Numbered from the stretch's first letter, positions 26,988 to 35,729 are shown. The stretch is 64,000 bases of DNA from Crocinitomicaceae bacterium (GCA_017983465.1 JAGOBK010000009.1:19713-83712), one strand, 5' to 3'. Translations and numbers: made by a program. Notes: a model not told the origin generated them from the sequence alone.

Positions 26988-27128
26988 ATGAAAACCAAAC
27001 TAACAACCATCATCTGTGCACTTGGTGCATTCCTTGTATTAAACGCATGTAAAGGCTCAAAGAAAGTTCAGTGTGAGTCCTATAGTCTTACTCAAACTGT
27101 TCAACAGCAAGATCTCGCTTCCAAATAA
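26988..27128 (+). CDS. Small lipoprotein (46 residues), function unknown
   Basis: A short open frame read directly from the sequence: MKTKLTTIICALGAFLVLNAC at the start gives a charged N-region, hydrophobic core and lipobox LNAC (Cys21), followed by KGSKKVQCESYSLTQTVQ and a stop at 27126-27128. The intact signal and the position between two operons suggest a real gene rather than chance. The role is unknown. Confidence 0.6.
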   Translation: MKTKLTTIICALGAFLVLNACKGSKKVQCESYSLTQTVQQQDLASK

Positions 27129-27207
27129 GCAGTTTCGTCGATAATTCCTTTGTTTTTCTTTCTTTCTGAAGGAGAAATCGTAATTTTACTCAACTAATTT
27201 GAGTACT

Positions 27208-28500
27208 ATGAAATACGATCGAATCGACTCCAATCTATACATTGCGAATAGAAAGAAATTCACCGAACGAATGACAGCTAATACTTTAGCGGTCTTTAAT
27301 TCCAACGATATTTTCCCAATCAGTGCAGATAGTACGATGCCGTTTCAACAGCACCGGGATATTTTGTATTTGTCGGGAGTGGATCAAGAAGAATCCATTT
27401 TAGTTCTTTTTCCCAATGCGAGTAATCCAGCGCACCGAGAAGTCTTGTTCTTGAAAGAAACGAGCGACTTAATTGCTGTTTGGGAAGGAGAGAAATTGAC
27501 GAAGGAAACAGCTTTTTTAACTTCTGGTATTAAAACCGTTTATTGGTTGCAGCAATTCCCGACCATTTTCAAACAAATGATGGCGGAAGCGCATGGAATG
27601 TATTTAAACACGAACGAACATTTGCGTTCGAATACAGAAGTGGAAACACGTGAAGATCGATTCATCAAACAAGTCAAACAAGATTATCCAGCACATCAAA
27701 TGCATAAGTCAGCACCGATCATGCATAAAATTCGTTCCATCAAAGAAGCGGTGGAATTGGAATTAATGCAGCGTGCATGTAAAATTACCGAAGCAGGTGT
27801 TCGACGTCTATTGGCATTCATCAAACCAGGTGTTTGGGAATACGAAATCGAAGCGGAATTGGCTCATGAATTTTTGCGTAATCGTTCCAAAGGATTTGCT
27901 TATACACCGATCGTTGCCTCTGGAAAAAATGCATGTGTATTGCACTATATTGAAAATAATCAACAATGTCTGGACGGAGATGTCATCCTTCTCGATGTTG
28001 GTGCGGAATACGCTAATTATTCATCGGATCTTACTCGTTGTTTACCTGTAAACGGACGCTTCACTGCTCGACAAAAAGCGGTGTACAATGCGGTTTTGCA
28101 TGTGAAAAACGAAGCGCAAAAATTATTGGTTCCAGGAACAATCATGGCGGAGTACCACAAACAAGTGGGATCCTTGATGGAAGAACAATTAGTTGGACTT
28201 GGATTAATTTCCATGGATGATATCAAAACTCAAAATCCAGATTGGCCAGCATATAAAAAATACTTCATGCATGGAACTTCCCATTTCTTGGGACTTGATA
28301 CACATGATGTTGGAATTTGGCATGAACCTATTTCCGCAGGAATGGTCTTTACGTGTGAGCCAGGAATTTACATTCCAGAAGAAGGTCTCGGAATCCGTTT
28401 GGAAGACGACTTAGTTGTTCAAGCAAGTGGCGCTCCATTTAATTTGATGGGTGATATTCCAATTGAAGCAGAAGCGATTGAAGACTTGATGAACGCATAG
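27208..28500 (+). CDS. pepP: Xaa-Pro aminopeptidase
   Basis: A 430-residue M24 metallopeptidase that removes an N-terminal residue before proline. The N-terminal creatinase-like domain is followed by the pita-bread fold with the two-metal ligands: LLDVGAEYANYSSDLTR (two Asp), HGTSHFLGLDTHDVG (His), FTCEPGIYIP (Glu) and GIRLEDDLVV (Glu). The ATG at 27208 is preferred over a TTG at 27199. The stop is 3 bases before the alpha/beta-hydrolase gene. Confidence 0.93.
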   Translation: MKYDRIDSNLYIANRKKFTERMTANTLAVFNSNDIFPISADSTMPFQQHRDILYLSGVDQEESILVLFPNASNPAHREVLFLKETSDLIAVWEGEKLTKETAFLTSGIKTVYWLQQFPTIFKQMMAEAHGMYLNTNEHLRSNTEVETREDRFIKQVKQDYPAHQMHKSAPIMHKIRSIKEAVELELMQRACKITEAGVRRLLAFIKPGVWEYEIEAELAHEFLRNRSKGFAYTPIVASGKNACVLHYIENNQQCLDGDVILLDVGAEYANYSSDLTRCLPVNGRFTARQKAVYNAVLHVKNEAQKLLVPGTIMAEYHKQVGSLMEEQLVGLGLISMDDIKTQNPDWPAYKKYFMHGTSHFLGLDTHDVGIWHEPISAGMVFTCEPGIYIPEEGLGIRLEDDLVVQASGAPFNLMGDIPIEAEAIEDLMNA

Positions 28501-28503
28501 TTC

Positions 28504-29238
28504 ATGTTGCATTATCGTTCTTTTGGTGCAGGAAAAACAATCATTTTTCTGCATGGATTTTTGGAATCGAGCACGATGTGGTCGTATTTGCCTTTGAATG
28601 AACTGAATGCTCACTACGTACTCATCGACCTGCCTGGACACGGACAATCACCTTTAACGGATTCCGGAGAAATTCCTAGTATTCGCTTTATGGCATTGCA
28701 AGTTCTTGAAGTTTTAAATGAGTTAAATATTTCAGAATTCAGCATCGTTGGACACTCGTTGGGTGCATATGTCGGACTGGAATTATGTCAGTTGGCACCT
28801 TGTCAAAAACTCATTTTTTTGAACTCCAATTGCTGGAGTGATGACGAACAAAAGCGTCGCGATCGTTTACGTGTAGCAGATTTGGTGTATTCAGCAAAAC
28901 AACATTTTATTCGCGAAGCCATTCCTGGTTTATTTGGCCGAAAGAACGAATTTCAAATAGAGATCAAACAATTAATTTCAGAAGCGAATCACATGAGTGC
29001 GGATGCCATTGCCTATGCTGCATTGGCCATGCGTGAACGAATCGATTATACGGGAGAAGTATTAGCGAATCCATTGAAATATGTGTTTATCCACGGAGAA
29101 TTAGACATGCTCGTCTCAATCGAGCAGTTGAATACGCGCCTTCCAGGAATTCGTATTCACTTCCTTCCAAATGCAGGACATATGTCACATGTGGAGTCGG
29201 GTAATGAAGTAATTGTGATTTTGAAGGAAGAAAGGTAG
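28504..29238 (+). CDS. Alpha/beta-fold hydrolase
   Basis: A 244-residue hydrolase with FLHGF (oxyanion strand), DLPGHGQS, the nucleophile elbow VGHSLG, and a C-terminal NAGHMSHVE holding the catalytic His; an acid residue lies in FIHGELDMLV. Close to the MenH/BioH-like group but without a defining context. It follows pepP after 3 bases and probably shares its transcript. Confidence 0.85.
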   Translation: MLHYRSFGAGKTIIFLHGFLESSTMWSYLPLNELNAHYVLIDLPGHGQSPLTDSGEIPSIRFMALQVLEVLNELNISEFSIVGHSLGAYVGLELCQLAPCQKLIFLNSNCWSDDEQKRRDRLRVADLVYSAKQHFIREAIPGLFGRKNEFQIEIKQLISEANHMSADAIAYAALAMRERIDYTGEVLANPLKYVFIHGELDMLVSIEQLNTRLPGIRIHFLPNAGHMSHVESGNEVIVILKEER

Positions 29239-29264
29239 GAAAATATTTTTTAGGCCGGAATAAA

Positions 29265-29300
29265 ATGACTAAATTAGTCATGACAAAAACAGTCATGAAA
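29265..29300. repeat. Tandem 15-base repeats and palindromes at the start of the XRE-Fic gene
   Basis: Two tandem copies, ATGACTAAATTAGTC (29265-29279) and ATGACAAAAACAGTC (29280-29294), are followed by a third ATG. The first copy is a near-perfect palindrome (TGACTAA-A-TTAGTCA), and CATGAC/GTCATG forms a second. It covers three candidate start codons; an autoregulatory operator is inferred. Confidence 0.45.
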
Positions 29301-30365
29301 GCAGCCATTCAACAAAAACTTCAAGAAAAAGGGATAAAAATCCATGAATTAGCTAAGCATTTGAGCATAGATGCAAGTTTAATGAGTCGCATTTTAGCGA
29401 ACAAGCGTAAACCTAGTGACATTCAAATCCAAAAGATTTCGGAGGTATTAGAACTTCCATACAGTGATTTACTGACTTATTATTTGTCTAGTGAGGTTGT
29501 TAAAATTGTGAAAGATTATCCGCAATTGGCACAAAGTATTTTAGTCATGGCAGAAGCGCGCGTGAGCTATTTACTCAGTGATGATCGATTTGAAAACATT
29601 GGCATTGGCGCTGAACTTCAAGAAAAATTGAATGAATTAAGTGTTTTGTCCAAACGTTGGTGTACAATCAAACCACTTGATGCTGTACAATTAGAAAAGC
29701 TTCAAGAGTATTTTCACACTGCGTATACGTATGAGTCGAATCGCATTGAGGGCAATACCCTAAGTTTGCAAGAAACACATTTAGTTGTGAATGAAGGAAT
29801 CACCATCGGGGGTAAAAGTGTTCGCGAGCATTTAGAAGCAATTAATCATGGCGAAGCTGTAGCCTTGTTGCACGATTTAGTGCGTAATGATGTCCCCTTC
29901 AATGCGCATCGTCTAAAGCAAATTCATCACCTTGTTTTAAAAGGTATAGACGAGCGAAATGCCGGAAAATACAGAAACATACAAGTCATGATTTCTGGGA
30001 GTGAGCACATTCCTCCAGCGCCCTATATGCTTGATAAACTCATGGAAGATTATTTCATCTACTACGAGCAAAATCGCGAGCGTTTGCATCCCGTTTTATT
30101 GGCCGCAGAAATGCATGAGCGCTTAGTAACAATTCATCCATTCATTGATGGAAATGGTCGCACTTCGCGTTTGGTCATGAATTTTATCTTATTGCAAAAT
30201 GGCTATACCATTGCCAACTTAAAAGGAAACCTAGAAAATCGCTTGGCCTATTACGCTGCTTTACAAAAAGTTCAATTGAACCACGATAGCACTGATTTCT
30301 ATTCTTTGATCATCAATCATGCGCTAGCTTCTTTGAAAGAGCATTTGTTGTTGGCGGGGAATTAA
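29265..30365 (+). CDS. Fic-domain protein with N-terminal XRE helix-turn-helix
   Basis: A 366-residue protein. Residues 12-75 form an XRE HTH (GIKIHELAKHLSIDASLMSRILANKRKPS). The Fic core HPFIDGNGRTSR is at residues 291-302 with catalytic His291. An inhibitory motif [S/T]xxxE[G/N] is present upstream (Ser158 to Gly163, with Glu162), as in class II Fic proteins. Fic enzymes usually transfer AMP to proteins. The HTH suggests it regulates its own gene. Three in-frame ATGs (29265, 29280, 29295) lie in a repeat. No antitoxin gene is adjacent, so control is likely internal. Confidence 0.88.
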   Translation: MTKLVMTKTVMKAAIQQKLQEKGIKIHELAKHLSIDASLMSRILANKRKPSDIQIQKISEVLELPYSDLLTYYLSSEVVKIVKDYPQLAQSILVMAEARVSYLLSDDRFENIGIGAELQEKLNELSVLSKRWCTIKPLDAVQLEKLQEYFHTAYTYESNRIEGNTLSLQETHLVVNEGITIGGKSVREHLEAINHGEAVALLHDLVRNDVPFNAHRLKQIHHLVLKGIDERNAGKYRNIQVMISGSEHIPPAPYMLDKLMEDYFIYYEQNRERLHPVLLAAEMHERLVTIHPFIDGNGRTSRLVMNFILLQNGYTIANLKGNLENRLAYYAALQKVQLNHDSTDFYSLIINHALASLKEHLLLAGN

Positions 30366-30366
30366 A

Positions 30367-30816
30367 CTATCGCTCCTTCGAATCCATGATAATCGTCACT
30401 GGTCCATCATTGATGAGGGAGACTTTCATGTCTGCACCGAATTTCCCACTAGCGATTTTGCCTGGTAACATCGTTCGAAGTTGATGTAGAAAGTATTCGT
30501 AAAGTGGAATTGCTTGTTCAGGTCTGGCTGCTCGAATGAAGCTTGGACGATTTCCTTTTTTAGTGGAGGCGTGTAGCGTAAACTGACTCACCAAGAGTAT
30601 GGATCCATTGACTTCTTGAATGTTTAAGTTCATTTTTCCTTCGGCGTCTGAAAACACGCGCATTTGACTGACCTTTTGGATGAGGTAATCGGCTTCTGCT
30701 GTACCGTCTTCGGTTTCAATGCCTAATAAAATGAGGAATCCATGTGGAATTTCACCTACGCATTCATCGGAAATATGCACTGCTGCTTCGCTGACACGTT
30801 GAAGTACGACTCTCAT
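30367..30816 (-). CDS. dtd: D-aminoacyl-tRNA deacylase
   Basis: A 149-residue DTD protein that removes D-amino acids from mischarged tRNA. MRVVLQRVSEAAVHI at the N-terminus, SQFTLHAS (residues about 78-85) and the C-terminal FGADMKVSLINDGPVTI with the Gly-Pro-type cross-subunit motif (NDGPVT) are all present. The start overlaps the rsgA stop by one base, so both are co-transcribed. Confidence 0.95.
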   Translation of the reverse strand: MRVVLQRVSEAAVHISDECVGEIPHGFLILLGIETEDGTAEADYLIQKVSQMRVFSDAEGKMNLNIQEVNGSILLVSQFTLHASTKKGNRPSFIRAARPEQAIPLYEYFLHQLRTMLPGKIASGKFGADMKVSLINDGPVTIIMDSKER

Positions 30817-31769
30817 TAGTAATCACTTCTACGGTGTGGGTCACTTGCGTCTTCGTGCATCAACTGCAAATAGGTGTTATAGCGATGCGGGGCAATTTCT
30901 TCGTTCTCTACGGCGTCTTTCACCGCACAATGCGGTTCGTTGATGTGTTGGCAATTGTTGAAACGACATTCCCCCAATAATTCCCGCATTTCGGGGAAAT
31001 AGTGTGCGTAATGTGCTTTTTCAAGGTCGACAATTCCGAAAGCTCGAATTCCTGGGGTGTCAATGATGAATCCACCAGTTGCGAGGGGATGCATTTCTGC
31101 AAAGGTTGTTGTGTGTTTTCCTTGTTCATGTGCTGTGGAAATTTCTCCCGTGCGTAAGTCAAGACTGTCATCTAACGCATTAACCAAGGTAGTTTTTCCA
31201 ACACCAGAATTCCCGGAGATCATGACTTGATGGTCTTTGATTTCATCGCGTAAGAATGCCACGGAGGACTCATCTCTCGCTGAAATCGGATAACACGGAT
31301 AACCTACGTTTTCATACACTTCTTTCAAGTAATGAAATTGAACGTTTTCCTCATCGGTGTATAGATCCACTTTGTTAAACAGAAGCGTTGTTGGAATGCG
31401 AAAGGATTCAGCCGCGACCAAAAAACGATCGATGAACGCAATTTGAGTGACAGGTGATTTTAAGGTCACAACGAGGTAGGCGCGATCAATATTCGCCGCC
31501 AAAATTTGCATTTGTTTACTCAGGTTGGTGGACTTTCGCACGATGTAATTGTGTCGGTCTTCAATCGAGCGAATCGTGTAGTATTCTTCACGTCCTTCAA
31601 TGAAGTCCGATTTTTCGTCCAAAATTACTCGGTCACCAGCCGCAATTGGATTCGTTGTTTTGAGTCCTTCAATGCGTAGTTTCCCGCGGATACTGGCTTG
31701 CACGACTTGTTGGTCCTCCAACAAGACTTGATACCATTTACCCGTTGATTTTAAAACGATTCCGTGCAT
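30816..31769 (-). CDS. rsgA: Small ribosomal subunit biogenesis GTPase RsgA
   Basis: 317 residues from the ATG at 31769. An N-terminal OB fold is followed by the circularly permuted GTPase: G4 LFNKVD, then G1 GNSGVGKTT and G3 DTPGI, and a C-terminal zinc-knuckle region CRFNNCQHINEPHCAV. It helps the late maturation of the 30S subunit. A longer start at 31808 would put the promoter box inside the coding sequence; the box TAACTTTG ends 5 bases before 31769. Confidence 0.95.
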   Translation of the reverse strand: MHGIVLKSTGKWYQVLLEDQQVVQASIRGKLRIEGLKTTNPIAAGDRVILDEKSDFIEGREEYYTIRSIEDRHNYIVRKSTNLSKQMQILAANIDRAYLVVTLKSPVTQIAFIDRFLVAAESFRIPTTLLFNKVDLYTDEENVQFHYLKEVYENVGYPCYPISARDESSVAFLRDEIKDHQVMISGNSGVGKTTLVNALDDSLDLRTGEISTAHEQGKHTTTFAEMHPLATGGFIIDTPGIRAFGIVDLEKAHYAHYFPEMRELLGECRFNNCQHINEPHCAVKDAVENEEIAPHRYNTYLQLMHEDASDPHRRSDY

Positions 31770-31774
31770 GGATG

Positions 31775-31782
31775 CAAAGTTA
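31775..31782 (-). promoter_or_regulatory. rsgA -7 element, 5 bases before ATG
   Basis: TAACTTTG on the minus strand, 5 bases from the ATG at 31769. It is divergent from the box at 31822-31829 that serves the TonB-like gene. Confidence 0.6.
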
Positions 31783-31821
31783 ATCAAACAGCGAGAAGCA
31801 CCACGCAAGAAAAAAAATTAA

Positions 31822-31829
31822 TAAATTTG
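31822..31829 (+). promoter_or_regulatory. -7 element, 4 bases before ATG of the TonB-like gene
   Basis: TAAATTTG, then AAGT, then the ATG at 31834. Same 4-base spacing as the boxes of mnmE, aroE, the IMPACT gene and the methyltransferase gene. Confidence 0.6.
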
Positions 31830-31833
31830 AAGT

Positions 31834-32265
31834 ATGCAAAAAAACACACTCTTCCTTTTTTTATCCTTGATTCTTAGTTCATTGTCGTATGCACAAGTGA
31901 CAGAATCAACTAGTGATACGGCGATTGTAACCGCTCCTAGCATCGACGCCGAGTTTAAAGGTGGATATGACGGTTTAGTGAGTTACCTTTCAGCAAATCT
32001 ATCATATATTGGAAACCCGAAAAATAAAAGATCAGTTCCGAAAGAAGATTTATTAGAAGGAGGAAGGCTCATTGTTCGTTTTATCATTGAAAAGGATGGT
32101 AGTATTACACATGTGAAATTGGAAACAAAATTACCGAAGTGTGAACCATGTAATCAAGACGCGATCCGAGTGGTAAAAAACATGCCGAAGTGGAAACCTG
32201 CTTCAGATGATGGAAAAGCAGTTCGAACCTATGTTCGATTGCCAATTGTTTTCGATGTGGATTAA
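31834..32265 (+). CDS. Secreted TonB C-terminal-domain-like protein
   Basis: A 143-residue protein with a signal peptide (cleavage near SYAQ). The mature part matches the TonB C-terminal fold: GGRLIVRFIIEKDGSITHVKL, then AIRVVKNMPKWKPASDDGKAVRTYVRLPIVFDV. Two Cys (CEPC) are inserted in the loop. It has no membrane anchor as a true TonB would, so it is probably a soluble periplasmic member, common in Bacteroidota and of unknown role. Confidence 0.75.
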   Translation: MQKNTLFLFLSLILSSLSYAQVTESTSDTAIVTAPSIDAEFKGGYDGLVSYLSANLSYIGNPKNKRSVPKEDLLEGGRLIVRFIIEKDGSITHVKLETKLPKCEPCNQDAIRVVKNMPKWKPASDDGKAVRTYVRLPIVFDVD

Positions 32266-32301
32266 CTGATTTAGCTCATCCATAAGAAAATTAAATTTCC
32301 C

Positions 32302-32309
32302 TACCTTTG
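32302..32309 (+). promoter_or_regulatory. aroE -7 element, 4 bases before ATG
   Basis: TACCTTTG, then AGAC, then the ATG at 32314; predicts a leaderless aroE transcript. Confidence 0.6.
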
Positions 32310-32313
32310 AGAC

Positions 32314-33051
32314 ATGGAACAATTTGGACTCATCGGGAAGCACCTTTCGTATTCTTTTTCACCGTCGTTTTTTGCGGATTTTTTTCAAAAACAAGGAATT
32401 GATGCACATTACGCGTCGTATGAGCTCCAAGAAATTTCAGACTTTCCTCAATTGTTATTGGATCATGATTTTAGCGGATTGAATGTCACGATTCCGTACA
32501 AAACAGCGATTATTCCATTTCTAGATGAATTGGATCCACTTGCGGAAGAAATTCAAGCAGTGAATGTCATTTCCTTCGAAAACGGCAAAACGAAAGGCTA
32601 CAATACAGATGTTTTTGGATTCCAGCAAAGCATCAAACCCTTCTTAACCTTTCACCATGAGCGCGCCTTGATTTTCGGAACTGGTGGTGCATCAAAAGCC
32701 GTCGCTTATGTGTTTAAGTCCCTCGGAATTGATGTGATTTTTGTTTCTCAAACGGAATCAAGCTTGAGCAATCACTTCACGTATGCAGATGTCAACGAGC
32801 ACATGATCGCCGCGTGTAAGGTAATTGTCAACTGTACGCCACTTGGAATGTCTCCCAATGTAGATGCTGCACCTGAGATGCCATACGAAGCACTCAGTGA
32901 AGAACATTTACTGATTGATTTGATCTACAATCCAGAGGAAACCTCATTCATGAAACAGGGAAGAGCGAATGGAGCAACGTCCATGAATGGACTTTCCATG
33001 TTACAACATCAGGCCCTGAAAAGCTGGGAAATTTGGAATGCCCCGCGTTAA
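32314..33051 (+). CDS. aroE: Shikimate dehydrogenase
   Basis: A 245-residue AroE that reduces 3-dehydroshikimate with NADPH. GLIGKHLSYSFSP holds the shikimate-binding serines, GLNVTIPYKTAI holds the catalytic Lys, and LIFGTGGASKAVAY the nucleotide fold. NCTPLGMSP and GLSMLQHQA are typical. It is a little short (usual 250-290), as in Bacteroidota. The 3' end overlaps creD (convergent) by 4 bases. Confidence 0.95.
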   Translation: MEQFGLIGKHLSYSFSPSFFADFFQKQGIDAHYASYELQEISDFPQLLLDHDFSGLNVTIPYKTAIIPFLDELDPLAEEIQAVNVISFENGKTKGYNTDVFGFQQSIKPFLTFHHERALIFGTGGASKAVAYVFKSLGIDVIFVSQTESSLSNHFTYADVNEHMIAACKVIVNCTPLGMSPNVDAAPEMPYEALSEEHLLIDLIYNPEETSFMKQGRANGATSMNGLSMLQHQALKSWEIWNAPR

Positions 33052-34379
33052 GCCGCAGGGTTATTTCCATTATTTCCAATGCTGTACCAGTCAATTTTTC
33101 TGGAGAAGTACATGATCAATGCCAAGATGATGAATACGCCGATACTTCCAATCAATAATGCGAAGTCTTCCAATTGAATGATCACGAAAATGAAGATGTA
33201 AAGGATGCTCAATAATCCAGAAATGAAGGCGGTCAATTTCGTAGATTTTAAAATGGCTTTGACGTAACCGGAGATCAGGATCAACGTGGCTAAGGCAGAG
33301 ATAAAGAAGGACAAGTTGAACTTCAAGTATTCTGAAATAGACAGGAGTAAGGTATAGAAAATCACCAAGGCAATTCCGACTAAAATGTATTGAATTGGGT
33401 GAATAAATGCCGATTGGAACACTTCAATGAAGAAGAACACCAAGAATGTTAATCCGATGAAAAGGATGGCGTATTTAATCGAACGATGCGATTTTTGGTA
33501 GTTGTCAACAGGTAAGATTAAATCCACACCAAAAGCTGAATAATTGATGTTGTAACGACTTCCAACCCATGATTGCGGATAATTTCTGTTCAAATTCAAT
33601 ACGTTCCAATGTGCGGTAAATCCATCTTTTGTCACCTTATTTTCATCTGGCAAGAACGAACCATTGAAGCTTGGAGTGGTCCAAGTGGAGGAAACATTGA
33701 TGTCTGTTTCTTTTCCAACCGGCGTGAAGTACAATTGTTGACTTCCTTTTAATTTCAATTCAAACGAAAAGGTGTAAATGTGATTATCAGTTGGACTCAA
33801 GGCAATTTGCGCGTTGATACCAGAAGTAAAATTATCCGAAGTGGAAACACCTGGACTAAAAGGAAAACTTAAATTATTCCAAGATAATTCGATTTGTTTT
33901 TCGATGCCGCGTAGATCATCGATTCCAACATTTAAACGTGCTTTTGAGAAATCGAAGTTACTTGCAGGAATATCTAATTCTTCGAAATTCAATTTATTAA
34001 ATTCACCACTAACCTTGATAATGGAATTGTATACAACGATTTCATACACGCCACGGTAGCGACGTTCTGGTTTCATTTCAGTAACAATTTTCAATTTACT
34101 TGGAAGAATATGCAGTTTCTCATGAACCGTCACCAATTTCTCTTTTCCAGTTTCCTTATCCGTTTCTTTTGCGTAGCGCATGAACGGTAAACTCATGATT
34201 GGGCCTTTAATGGTTTGAGCTTCGCCCCATTTCGAGCTAACTTCCTGTATCGCTTGTTCTTGCGTAGATTCTCTTTCGTAGATAATGCCGCGAATCATAG
34301 AGGTTGGAATTAACAACAGCAACGCAATGATTACGATGGTTCCAATTTTGAAGTAGAGGTTTGATTTTAGCTTATTCAT
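33048..34379 (-). CDS. creD: Cell-envelope integrity protein CreD
   Basis: A 443-residue inner-membrane protein from the ATG at 34379 (a TTG at 34385 is possible). It has one N-terminal helix (about 13-32), a large periplasmic domain (GPIMSLPF near the start is conserved) and five to six C-terminal helices. CreD is associated with envelope stress and beta-lactam response in proteobacteria, where it is controlled by CreBC; no such regulators are nearby here. Confidence 0.88.
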   Translation of the reverse strand: MNKLKSNLYFKIGTIVIIALLLLIPTSMIRGIIYERESTQEQAIQEVSSKWGEAQTIKGPIMSLPFMRYAKETDKETGKEKLVTVHEKLHILPSKLKIVTEMKPERRYRGVYEIVVYNSIIKVSGEFNKLNFEELDIPASNFDFSKARLNVGIDDLRGIEKQIELSWNNLSFPFSPGVSTSDNFTSGINAQIALSPTDNHIYTFSFELKLKGSQQLYFTPVGKETDINVSSTWTTPSFNGSFLPDENKVTKDGFTAHWNVLNLNRNYPQSWVGSRYNINYSAFGVDLILPVDNYQKSHRSIKYAILFIGLTFLVFFFIEVFQSAFIHPIQYILVGIALVIFYTLLLSISEYLKFNLSFFISALATLILISGYVKAILKSTKLTAFISGLLSILYIFIFVIIQLEDFALLIGSIGVFIILALIMYFSRKIDWYSIGNNGNNPAA

Positions 34380-34621
34380 GAGCAAGTAGTTTTTATCTAC
34401 AACGAAGGTGCACTTTTTTTATTGTGTTTCAAAATATTAATAATGCTTTTAATAGCATGGACTTAACGCGATTCTGTCGTTTACAAGCAACTAACAATCG
34501 AAACCAAGTGACAAACGACCGAATAAAAAATGGATGTGTAAGAAACTTTGCAGAGTCGAATTCAAACAACGAATGGAAGAGCGACAAAACAATTTTTTCA
34601 ACCTTTTTTAAAACCATCACA

Positions 34622-34972
34622 ATGAATGCATTAAAAAACAAAGTGAATTTGATTGGACGACTAGGCGTTCAGCCAGAAATCGTCAACATGGAATCTGGAC
34701 GTAAACTCGCTCGATTTACGCTAGCAACCAACGAAAATTACAAGAACAAAAATGGTGAATGGCAATCGATCACACAGTGGCACACGATCAATGCTTGGGG
34801 AAAACTCGCTGAACTCGTACAGAAATTATTAACGAAGGGACAAGAGATTGTTGTGGAGGGTAAGTTAGTGAATCTTTCTTATGAAAATAAAAATGGTGAA
34901 AAGCGCTTTTCGACCGTTGTAGAAGCATCTGAGTTTTTAGTATTAACGCCAAAAACTGAAAAACAATCATGA
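34622..34972 (+). CDS. Single-stranded DNA-binding protein, copy 1
   Basis: 116 residues from the ATG at 34622 (the frame is open upstream to 34424, but that part does not fit an OB fold). The SSB pattern is visible: NKVNLIGRLGVQPEI, GRKLARFTLATNENY, ITQWHTINAWGKLAE, GQEIVVEGKLVN. There is no acidic DDDIPF-like tail, which in housekeeping SSB recruits repair proteins. It starts a three-gene array; its stop overlaps the next start. Confidence 0.9.
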   Translation: MNALKNKVNLIGRLGVQPEIVNMESGRKLARFTLATNENYKNKNGEWQSITQWHTINAWGKLAELVQKLLTKGQEIVVEGKLVNLSYENKNGEKRFSTVVEASEFLVLTPKTEKQS

Positions 34973-35295
34973 TGTCAAACGATTTAAACCACGTGAATTT
35001 AATTGGAAAAGTTAGTTCTGTCCCAAAGATCATGGAATTAGAGAATGGAAAACGCATAGCAAAATTTACGATGTCCACGAAAGAAAATTACCTCGATGCT
35101 GATGGAAATACAAAAACGAGACGCAACTGGCACATGTTAAGTGCTTGGGGACGATGGGTGAAAGTTCTAGAGGAGTTAGCTCAAGTTGGCTCTGAGTTAG
35201 CCATCGAAGGGAAATTGGTTACGCGTTTTTATCAAACCAAAGGTCAGCGTAAAATGGTCTCAGAAGTTGAGGTGAACGACATTGTCATAATGTAA
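34969..35295 (+). CDS. Single-stranded DNA-binding protein, copy 2
   Basis: 108 residues with the same OB-fold layout as its neighbours (LNHVNLIGKVSSVPKI, GKRIAKFTMSTKENY, NWHMLSAWGRWV, GSELAIEGKLV) but diverged in sequence. It ends right after the fold (VEVNDIVIM) with no acidic tail. The ATG overlaps the stop of copy 1 by 4 bases, so the two are translationally coupled; a second ATG follows immediately (34972). Confidence 0.9.
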   Translation: MMSNDLNHVNLIGKVSSVPKIMELENGKRIAKFTMSTKENYLDADGNTKTRRNWHMLSAWGRWVKVLEELAQVGSELAIEGKLVTRFYQTKGQRKMVSEVEVNDIVIM

Positions 35296-35311
35296 TTAAA
35301 AAATATCTACG

Positions 35312-35638
35312 ATGAATCCTATACGTAATTATGTGACCCTCATTGGAAATATTGGGAGTCAAACAGAAATCACAGAATTTGACAATGGTCAACGGGTAGC
35401 GCGTTTTCAGCTTGCCACACCCAAAAGTCTGCGAAAGAATAATGGAAGGTACACTGCGACGGTGGAATGGCATCGACTTTTTGCATGGGGAAATATGGCT
35501 CAGTTTATCGAGAAATATGGAGAGAAGGGAAAAAAAGTCGCCATCCATGGTCGCATGGTACAACGCACCTACCTCACCCACGACGGCAAACAGCGCAGTT
35601 TAAAAGAAGTGGAGGTTCGACAAATTATAGGCTTGTAA
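35312..35638 (+). CDS. Single-stranded DNA-binding protein, copy 3
   Basis: 108 residues, again a bare OB fold: NYVTLIGNIGSQTEI, GQRVARFQLATPKSL, VEWHRLFAWGNMAQF, GKKVAIHGRMVQRTY, ending VEVRQIIGL. It is the most basic of the three and lacks a C-terminal tail. It lies 16 bases after copy 2 and is followed by a terminator at 35665-35689, so the array forms one transcript. Confidence 0.9.
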   Translation: MNPIRNYVTLIGNIGSQTEITEFDNGQRVARFQLATPKSLRKNNGRYTATVEWHRLFAWGNMAQFIEKYGEKGKKVAIHGRMVQRTYLTHDGKQRSLKEVEVRQIIGL

Positions 35639-35664
35639 GCTCAACCAAACGTGTGCAAGAAAAG

Positions 35665-35689
35665 AAGCGGCTTTCGGGTCGCTTTTTTT
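35665..35689 (+). terminator. Terminator after the SSB array
   Basis: Stem AAGCGGC / GTCGCTT (one G-T pair) with a 6-base loop, followed by a T-run. It separates the SSB array from mazEF. Confidence 0.7.
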
Positions 35690-35710
35690 AACATTTATGA
35701 TTTAAAGTAA

Positions 35711-35718
35711 TAACTTTG
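35711..35718 (+). promoter_or_regulatory. mazEF -7 element
   Basis: TAACTTTG matches TAnnTTTG exactly, with 11 bases to the first ATG (35730) and 20 to the second (35739). Confidence 0.55.
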
Positions 35719-35729
35719 TAATTACATAA

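Noticed and set aside
34424..34621. N-terminal extension of the first SSB
   Set aside because: Asn-rich, not conserved in pattern, and the OB fold begins exactly after the ATG at 34622.
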